Shown here in pieces: positions 13,983 through 19,237 of a DNA stretch of 19,237 bases. Position numbers and translations under genes: made by a program. The DNA is from a bacterium. Lineage in GTDB: Bacteria; ARS69. How positions within the stretch are numbered: the stretch's first letter is position 1; the number at the start of each line of letters is the position of its first letter. The DNA is taken from positions 1 to 19,237 of the forward strand of contig JALGZR010000118.1 of assembly GCA_025774805.1 (NCBI GenBank). The letters run 5' to 3'. Under the pieces are notes generated by a model. The model was not told the DNA's origin. It made no database searches and worked only from the letters and a program-made list of their open reading frames with translations.

Positions 13983-15008
13983 ATGCACCCCCACGCCACC
14001 TGGTACATCGCGATCGAGGGCCGGAACGAAGGGCCGTTCACGAAGGCGGAGGTCGAGGCGAAGCTGAGAAACAACGAGATCTCGGACGAGACCTACGTCT
14101 ACACCGCCGGCATGGCGGACTGGGAACCGTTGAAGAGGCTCGGCGCCTTCTCGGGCGGCGACGGCGGACCCCCTCCCCAGCCTCCGGCCGCGCTCGGCGT
14201 CCCGCGCGCGGACGTGATCGACTACGAGATCTTCGGAGAGGAGATGCAGTTCGTCGAGATCACGCTCGATCCGGGCGAGGCGACGGTCGCGGAAGCGGGC
14301 TCGTTCATGTACATGGACCCGGGCATCCAGATGGAGACGATCTTCGGGGACGGCAGCATCCAGGATCAGCAGAGGGGATTCCTCGGAAAGATGCTCTCGG
14401 CGGGAAAGCGGGTGCTGACCGGTGAGTCGCTCTTCATGACCGTCTTCGGGAACGGGGCCGGCGGCCGGCAGAGGGTCGCCTTCGCCTCCCCCTATCCCGG
14501 ACGGATCATCCCCATCGATCTCACCCAGCACGCCGGAACCGTGCTCTGCCAGAAGGACGCGTTCCTCTGCGCCGCGAAGGGAGTGGCGGTCGACATCGCC
14601 TTCCAGAAGCGCATCGGGGCCGGTCTCTTCGGCGGCGAGGGGTTCATCCTGCAGAAGCTCCACGGGGACGGCCTCGCGTTCGTGCACGCGGGCGGCCACG
14701 TGGTCTCACGGGATCTCGCTCCGGGAGAGAGACTCCGTCTCGACACCGGCTGCCTCGTGGCGTTCGAGCAGCAGATCCATTATGACGTCGAGTTCGTCGG
14801 CGGCATCAAGACCGCGCTGTTCGGCGGAGAGGGGCTCTTCTTCGCGACGCTCACCGGTCCCGGGCGCGTCTTCATCCAGTCGCTGCCGTTCAGCCGTCTC
14901 GCGAGCCGGATCTACGCGGCCGCGCCGCAGACCGGCGGGCGCCGCAAGGGCGAGGGGTCGATCCTCGATCACGTCGGAGGGCTCGGGAGGCTCATCGACG
15001 GGGACTAG
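13983..15008 (+). CDS. GYF_2 domain fused to an AIM24/TIGR00266-family beta-barrel domain
   Basis: The 341-residue protein has two parts. Residues about 5-55 ([20 protein letters not shown], then [10 protein letters not shown]) form a GYF_2 domain, a small bacterial module related to the proline-rich-binding GYF fold. After a Gly/Pro-rich linker (58-75), residues about 78-310 match the AIM24/TIGR00266 family: [88 protein letters not shown], and [23 protein letters not shown]24 itself is a mitochondrial inner-membrane organizer. The bacterial relatives have no settled function. There is no signal peptide or clear transmembrane helix. GGGAGGAGAG just before the ATG is an excellent ribosome binding site. 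The gene ends in TAG within CTAG, shared with the stop of the convergent permease-protease gene. Confidence 0.87.
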   Translation: MHPHATWYIAIEGRNEGPFTKAEVEAKLRNNEISDETYVYTAGMADWEPLKRLGAFSGGDGGPPPQPPAALGVPRADVIDYEIFGEEMQFVEITLDPGEATVAEAGSFMYMDPGIQMETIFGDGSIQDQQRGFLGKMLSAGKRVLTGESLFMTVFGNGAGGRQRVAFASPYPGRIIPIDLTQHAGTVLCQKDAFLCAAKGVAVDIAFQKRIGAGLFGGEGFILQKLHGDGLAFVHAGGHVVSRDLAPGERLRLDTGCLVAFEQQIHYDVEFVGGIKTALFGGEGLFFATLTGPGRVFIQSLPFSRLASRIYAAAPQTGGRRKGEGSILDHVGGLGRLIDGD

Positions 15009-17038
15009 CCTGGGTCCGGCCCGAACGTCTCACCCGCCTCGGATGCGGCGGCGGCCCGCGCCCGGCTCCGCGCGATCAGCCACCCCCCGAGCGCGAGGGC
15101 GGCCAGGCTGAGCGTCCAGCATCGCGCTCCGCCGAGCGCCTCCCGCCAGGAAACTGTTCCGCGTCCGTCGAGGATCGTGAGACCGTTGTAGACGGCGTGC
15201 GCGATCATCGCCGGGAAGAGCGAGCGGGCACGAAGGGTCACTCCCGCCAGGGCGAGCCCGATCAGGGACGTGGGCAGGAAGCGGTAGATGCTCAGGTGCA
15301 CCGCTCCGAAGAAGGCCGACGAGACGAGCGCGGCCCGCCCCGGCGACACGACCCGCCGCAACAGCCCGAGAAACGCGCCCCGGAAGACCAGCTCCTCGCA
15401 GATGCCCGGGGACAGGGCGACGAGCAGGAGCAGGGTGGGAGTCGTCAGGCCCCGGAATCCCTCGCGGAACGCCTCCTCGAACATCTCCGGAACCGGAAGC
15501 ACGAGACCCTGCAGCCGCGCGACCCCGTCGAGGATCGGCACGACCATTCCGGCGCCCACGAGAAGGCCCCCGAGCAGCGGTCCGAGTCCGGGATTCCGCA
15601 GCGAGAGGACGTCGGCGAGGCCGCCGCCGCTCCAGCCGAGGCGGAGCGTGAGCGCTCCCAGCGCGGGCAGGAGAACCCAGAGCGTCAGCACGAGTCCCGG
15701 CACCATCCGCCACGACTGGAGGAGCTGGCCCAGGTAGAACTGCACGAGCACGGTGGCGGCCATGCCGGTCAGCACCGCGCGCCGGCGGCCGGACGGCGTC
15801 GGGGCGAGGAAGGGCTCGGGATCGAAGCCGAGGATCGTCTCCTCCCGGGAGAGCACTCCCGCGGTCCATCGCATGACGAGGAATCCCCACCCGAGGGAGG
15901 TGACGAGGACGAGCGCGAGCACGAGAGGGGGAACGGGTCCGAGAAGCCCGTCGCGGATTGCGAGGGCGACGTTCGCCACGGGGAGTATCGCGGTGAACGC
16001 ATCGAGCGAGATCTCCTGGCTCGTCGCGAGGAGTCCCGGCAGAAACGCGACGAGCATGACGGGGGTCATGTAGTACTGGGCCTCCTTGAGGCTCCGGGCG
16101 AACGCCGAGATCCCCAGCAGCACTCCGCCGACCAGCGCCCCCAGCGGCAGGATGAGCAGGAGCGAAAGCGCGACGCCGGGTCCCCAGAGGACGAGCCTCT
16201 CCGCCTCGCCGATCCACCCGAGGCGGTAGCAGACGAGCATGCTTCCGAAGTTCAACGCGCCCGAGATCACCGTGGCGACGACCACGACGAGGAACTTCGC
16301 CCGCGCGATCACCCCGCGTTCCACCGGCGTGAGGTAGAGCGTCTCCAGCGTCCCCCGCTCCTTCTCCCCGGCCACGATGTCGGTCGAGAGCGTCGCTCCC
16401 CCGATGAACAGAGTCATCACCAGGATCAGGGGGATGATCCGCCCCGCGAGCGCACCCCCCGACTCCTCCTCCGAGGCGACGTCGATCTCGCGCACCCCGA
16501 GAAGATCCGCCAGAGTGCCGAGGCCACCCGCCTCTCCGTACCTCCGTTCGCGCTCCTCCTCCCGCACGCGATCCAGGAGCTCGCGCAGGCGATCGCGCGC
16601 CTCCTCCGACTCCTCGTGCGGCCCGTGGTAGACGAGACGGAGCTCGGGCAGGGAGACGTCGGAAGTCTCCGCACCGTCGCCGTCGGCCCTCTCCTCGACC
16701 GCCCCGTCTCCCTCCCAATCGATCCACGCCTGAACCCCGCCGGCGCCGATCTCCTCGTAGATCGCCTCCCGCCCCCCCTCGGGAACGGGGACGCGTTCGA
16801 GACCCGGATCCGCGGCGATCTCGGTCTCGAGATCGAGCCCGTCCCCGGTCACGACGACGCGAGCCACACGCTCCTCCGCCTTCTCCTCCTCGCGGCGCTC
16901 GAGATAGGACGTGAAGGAGAAGACGACGGGATAGACGAGGATCGGGAGCAGGAACGTGAGCAACACGGCGCGGCGATCGCGCAGGATCTCCAGGATCTCC
17001 TTGCGGACGAAGGCCCCCGGGCCGCTCCTCCGGCTCAT
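15005..17038 (-). CDS. ABC-2 type permease fused to a CPBP (CAAX-protease-like) intramembrane protease
   Basis: One 677-residue protein has two modules. Residues 1-about 400 are a NatB-like ABC-2 permease: an N-terminal helix ([19 protein letters not shown]), a long charged extracytoplasmic stretch (about 48-195), then a membrane core with the family motif [20 protein letters not shown] (221-240). Residues about 420-665 form a CPBP membrane domain with the expected catalytic motifs: E-E-x3-R in EELVFRG (E548, E549, R553), F-x3-H in FGAVH (F577, H581) and H-x3-N in HAVYN (H614, N618). All key residues are present, so a glutamic-type peptidase activity is plausible. The ATG at 17038 overlaps the ATPase stop as ATGA, so the two are translationally coupled. 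It probably pairs with the upstream ATPase and permease. Substrate unknown. Confidence 0.9.
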   Translation of the reverse strand: MSRRSGPGAFVRKEILEILRDRRAVLLTFLLPILVYPVVFSFTSYLERREEEKAEERVARVVVTGDGLDLETEIAADPGLERVPVPEGGREAIYEEIGAGGVQAWIDWEGDGAVEERADGDGAETSDVSLPELRLVYHGPHEESEEARDRLRELLDRVREEERERRYGEAGGLGTLADLLGVREIDVASEEESGGALAGRIIPLILVMTLFIGGATLSTDIVAGEKERGTLETLYLTPVERGVIARAKFLVVVVATVISGALNFGSMLVCYRLGWIGEAERLVLWGPGVALSLLLILPLGALVGGVLLGISAFARSLKEAQYYMTPVMLVAFLPGLLATSQEISLDAFTAILPVANVALAIRDGLLGPVPPLVLALVLVTSLGWGFLVMRWTAGVLSREETILGFDPEPFLAPTPSGRRRAVLTGMAATVLVQFYLGQLLQSWRMVPGLVLTLWVLLPALGALTLRLGWSGGGLADVLSLRNPGLGPLLGGLLVGAGMVVPILDGVARLQGLVLPVPEMFEEAFREGFRGLTTPTLLLLVALSPGICEELVFRGAFLGLLRRVVSPGRAALVSSAFFGAVHLSIYRFLPTSLIGLALAGVTLRARSLFPAMIAHAVYNGLTILDGRGTVSWREALGGARCWTLSLAALALGGWLIARSRARAAAASEAGETFGPDPG

Positions 17039-17784
17039 GAGTCCGAGGGGGCGACGATTCGCCGGAAGATGTCCTCGAGGTAGTGCTCGCCGGTGCGGGA
17101 GCGGAGCTCCTCCAGCGAGCCTTCGGCCCGGAGCGTACCCTCGTGGATGATCGTGATCCGATCGCAGAGCCGTTCGACCTCGCTCATGATGTGCGTGCTG
17201 AAGATCACGCACTTCCCGTCGTCACGACACTGCATGACGAACTCGAGGGTCGCCTGGGCGGCGAGAACGTCGAGACCGCTCGTCGGCTCGTCGAGGACGA
17301 GGATGGGCGGATCGTGGACGACCGCCCGGCCGATGTTCACCTTCTGCTTCATGCCGGTCGAGAGCTTGTCGCAGCGGGTGTCGGCGAAGTCCGCGATGCC
17401 GAACGTCGTGAGGACGCTCTCGACCCGCGTGTCGAGTGCCTCCCCCTCGAGGCCGTGGAAATCGCCGAAGAAGCGCAGCGTCTCGCGCGCCGTCAGCCGG
17501 TGGTAGAGACCGGTCGTCCCGGAGAGAAATCCGATCGACTGGCGCACTGCGCGCGGCTCCGCCGCGATGTCGTGGTCGTTCACCCGAGCGGTGCCCGAGG
17601 TCGGCGTGAGAACGGTGGAGAGCATGCGCAACGTCGTCGTCTTGCCCGCCCCGTTCAGTCCGAGCAGTCCGAACACCTCGCCGGAGCGGCACTCGAACGT
17701 GATTCCGTCCACGGCCCGGACCACTCCCCCCCGGCCGTCGGGGAAATGCTTCACGAGGTTCTCCACGGCAACGAGTCGGTTCAC
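17035..17784 (-). CDS. ABC transporter ATP-binding protein, NatA-like
   Basis: The 249-residue nucleotide-binding domain should energize the two neighbouring ABC-2 permeases as an exporter. Walker A is GLNGAGKT (42-49), the ABC signature LSTGMKQKVNIGRA (141-154), Walker B ILVLDEPTSGLD (161-172), and the switch His is in STHIMSEVE (His198). The Q-loop region reads IGFLSGTTGLYHRLTARE (84-101). The usual Gln is absent, as I recall for some NatA-like ATPases. The GTG start at 17784 overlaps the stop of the preceding permease as GTGA and has GGAGG about nine bases upstream. The frame extends far upstream only as a shadow of the permease gene. The C-terminal tail is short, with no regulatory domain. 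The closest characterized analogue is the Na+-extruding NatAB system, but the substrate here cannot be inferred. Confidence 0.93.
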   Translation of the reverse strand: MNRLVAVENLVKHFPDGRGGVVRAVDGITFECRSGEVFGLLGLNGAGKTTTLRMLSTVLTPTSGTARVNDHDIAAEPRAVRQSIGFLSGTTGLYHRLTARETLRFFGDFHGLEGEALDTRVESVLTTFGIADFADTRCDKLSTGMKQKVNIGRAVVHDPPILVLDEPTSGLDVLAAQATLEFVMQCRDDGKCVIFSTHIMSEVERLCDRITIIHEGTLRAEGSLEELRSRTGEHYLEDIFRRIVAPSDS

Positions 17785-19079
17785 GTTCGGGATCCTCCTG
17801 CTCCGCCGAAGAGCCGGCGCAGGCTCTTGGGCGGATTCACGTAGATCTCTTCTTTGGCCACGATTCGGGAGGCGACGGCCAGGGCGACCCAGGTGGCGAG
17901 CGCCAGAACGAGAAGCGTCACGGCCACCGGGCCGGTCGGCATCTCGCCCCGCAGAGCGGACTTGAAGAGAGCGGCCGAGTTCAGCAGCGGCACGAGCGCG
18001 TGCCCCATCGTGAACGGCTCCCGGGAGGAGACGACCGCGAGCCCGGGGAGAATCGTGACGAGATAGAAGGGCATGAGGGTCGCCTGTCCCTCGCGGTACG
18101 TTCGGGCCGGAGTCGAAGCCATCATGAAGACGGCGGACAGGAAACCGGCGGTCAGCACGGAGGTCGCCACGATGAGCACGAACGCGCCGGGCGTGATCCG
18201 CACCCGGATGTCGTCCGCTCCTACGAGCGTCAACACGAATCCGAGGAAGAGGAACATGCTCGCGAGATTGAGCAGCAGCGTCGTCACGCTCGCGAGCCCG
18301 ACGTAGAGGTACTTCCCCAGCAGGATCTCCGTGCGGCGGAGCGGCGAGACCAGCAGCGTCTCGAGCGTTCCCCTCTCGCGCTCCCCCACGACCGTGTCGA
18401 GCGCCGTGTAGAACGATCCCAGAGCGAGCATGAGAAGGAGAATCATCGGGAGGATCATGGAGAGGAGCTCCTGGCCCCGTTGCGTGGCGGACGCCGTGTT
18501 CTCCTCTTCCAGGGTCCAAAGGTCGTGATCCGCGACCCCGAGCCCGACCCGGGCGAGCGCCGCGAGGGATCGCTCCCGTCTCCAATCGTCGAGCTCTTCC
18601 AGCAGCGTCGCGCGCGCACCCACGGAACGGTCCCGCGACTCGTCGTAATAGACGAGCGCCGAGTCGCTTCCCCCCTCGCCCGAGGCCGGATGCCAGACGA
18701 GCAGCGCGTCGGGCACGGGCCCGTCACCCTTGGCGACCTCCTCGCGCCAGGCGCGGAACTCCGCGCCGTCGGGGTCCCCGCCGTCCGGGGCCACCTCCGG
18801 GGTCACGAGACGAGAGGGCGGAACCACGATCTCGTGGCGCGGCCTCGCTGCAAGGGAATCGACGATCGCCTCCGGCACCTCGGATCCCACGCCGAGCACC
18901 GTGGTCCGACGCTCCGCGATCCCATGAACGATCTGAAGCACCTGATACGCCCCGAAGCCGATCAGCGGATAGAGAAAGACCGGAACGAGCACGAGGTTCA
19001 CGACCAGGTTCCGGTCGCGCACCGTCTCGCGAAGCTCTTTCTTCAGGACGCCCCCGACGGCGGAGAGGTCGAAGATCAT
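17781..19079 (-). CDS. ABC-2 type permease, NatB-like
   Basis: This is the first gene of the ABC unit, encoding a 432-residue inner-membrane permease. An N-terminal cytosolic segment (LKKELRETVRDRN) precedes the first helix (LVVNLVLVPVFLYPLIGFGA, 25-44). A large extracytoplasmic loop follows (about 50-210). The core of about five helices starts at LSMILPMILLLMLALGSFY and has the family motif [20 protein letters not shown], the counterpart of [15 protein letters not shown] in the fused permease. Further helices include LVTILPGLAVV and VAVTLLVLALATWVALAVA. The start at 19079 is preferred because GGGAG lies five bases upstream. An upstream in-frame extension to 19112 begins within GC-rich leader sequence. 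The gene overlaps the ATPase gene by GTGA. Two different permeases with one ATPase suggest a heterodimeric membrane part. Confidence 0.9.
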   Translation of the reverse strand: MIFDLSAVGGVLKKELRETVRDRNLVVNLVLVPVFLYPLIGFGAYQVLQIVHGIAERRTTVLGVGSEVPEAIVDSLAARPRHEIVVPPSRLVTPEVAPDGGDPDGAEFRAWREEVAKGDGPVPDALLVWHPASGEGGSDSALVYYDESRDRSVGARATLLEELDDWRRERSLAALARVGLGVADHDLWTLEEENTASATQRGQELLSMILPMILLLMLALGSFYTALDTVVGERERGTLETLLVSPLRRTEILLGKYLYVGLASVTTLLLNLASMFLFLGFVLTLVGADDIRVRITPGAFVLIVATSVLTAGFLSAVFMMASTPARTYREGQATLMPFYLVTILPGLAVVSSREPFTMGHALVPLLNSAALFKSALRGEMPTGPVAVTLLVLALATWVALAVASRIVAKEEIYVNPPKSLRRLFGGAGGSRT

Positions 19080-19171
19080 GGTTCTCCCGGAAGCGGTGCG
19101 GTGCTGCGGCACCGAGGGGCGGCGGCGCGGCGAGCCGCTGCCGCAGCAGAGCCTGGTGAGATATGCAGGCT

Positions 19172-19200
19172 AGCATCGGATGCCTCGTCCGGAATGGCAA
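19172..19200 (-). promoter_or_regulatory. Candidate promoter of the ABC exporter unit
   Basis: On the minus strand TTGCCA (19200-19195) is a five-of-six -35, followed after 17 bases by GATGCT (19177-19172), a weak -10. An 11-base inverted repeat, GCATC-G-GATGC (19173-19183), lies over the -10 and could be an operator. The leader then contains a 6-bp GC stem with a four-base loop (19099-19114). Confidence 0.3.
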
Positions 19201-19237
19201 GATCGGAGACGGACGCCGGCCCGACCGCTCACGCGTC

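Noticed and set aside
1-19237. CRISPR array, insertion sequence, prophage, toxin-antitoxin or defence genes
   Set aside because: No regular repeat-spacer pattern, terminal inverted repeats, transposase or integrase motifs, or small paired genes were seen. Every large gene has a housekeeping or transport assignment.

Overview
The window is GC-rich bacterial chromosome packed with ordinary-looking genes. Codon third positions are mostly G or C, most gaps are short, and several gene pairs overlap by the four bases GTGA or ATGA. No phage, insertion sequence, CRISPR array, rRNA or tRNA was seen. A heptosyltransferase-type gene points to a Gram-negative envelope. Class II (B12-dependent) ribonucleotide reductase, the futalosine route to menaquinone (MqnD plus a UbiE/MenG methyltransferase) and an ABC permease fused to a CPBP protease would suit an uncultured high-GC lineage of the Planctomycetes/Eisenbacteria/Acidobacteria sort. 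The taxon is inference only.

Layout. Positions 1-546 (minus) hold the 5' part of a stand-alone LON substrate-binding-domain protein, divergent from queG (626-1636, plus). A large nrdJ (1695-5060, minus) converges on queG. nrdJ is preceded by a 730-base non-genic stretch carrying a good sigma70-type promoter overlapped by two NrdR-box-like sites 32 bp apart, a roughly 400-nt leader, and a possible 83-codon leader ORF overlapping the nrdJ start. Plus-strand genes then run from 5791 to 12797: a saccharopine-dehydrogenase-like oxidoreductase, ubiE/menG, a Na/Pi cotransporter broken by a frameshift, a PhoU-like protein, a tRNA-dihydrouridine synthase, mqnD, and a GT4 glycosyltransferase. The GT4 gene overlaps a convergent GT9 heptosyltransferase-like gene (minus). 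A GYF_2-AIM24 fusion protein (13983-15008, plus) meets, stop on stop, a minus-strand three-gene ABC-2 unit (19079 down to 15005): NatB-like permease, NatA-like ATPase, and a permease fused to a CPBP membrane protease.

How the genes relate. Two cobalamin enzymes (QueG, NrdJ) sit end to end. UbiE/MenG and MqnD both serve menaquinone synthesis. The Na/Pi carrier and PhoU-like protein form the usual phosphate-uptake pair. The three ABC genes are translationally coupled and should form one exporter complex. No clearly new system is visible. The best leads are the nrdJ control region, the permease-protease fusion, the GYF_2-AIM24 protein, and two places where a single missing base seems to break a reading frame.
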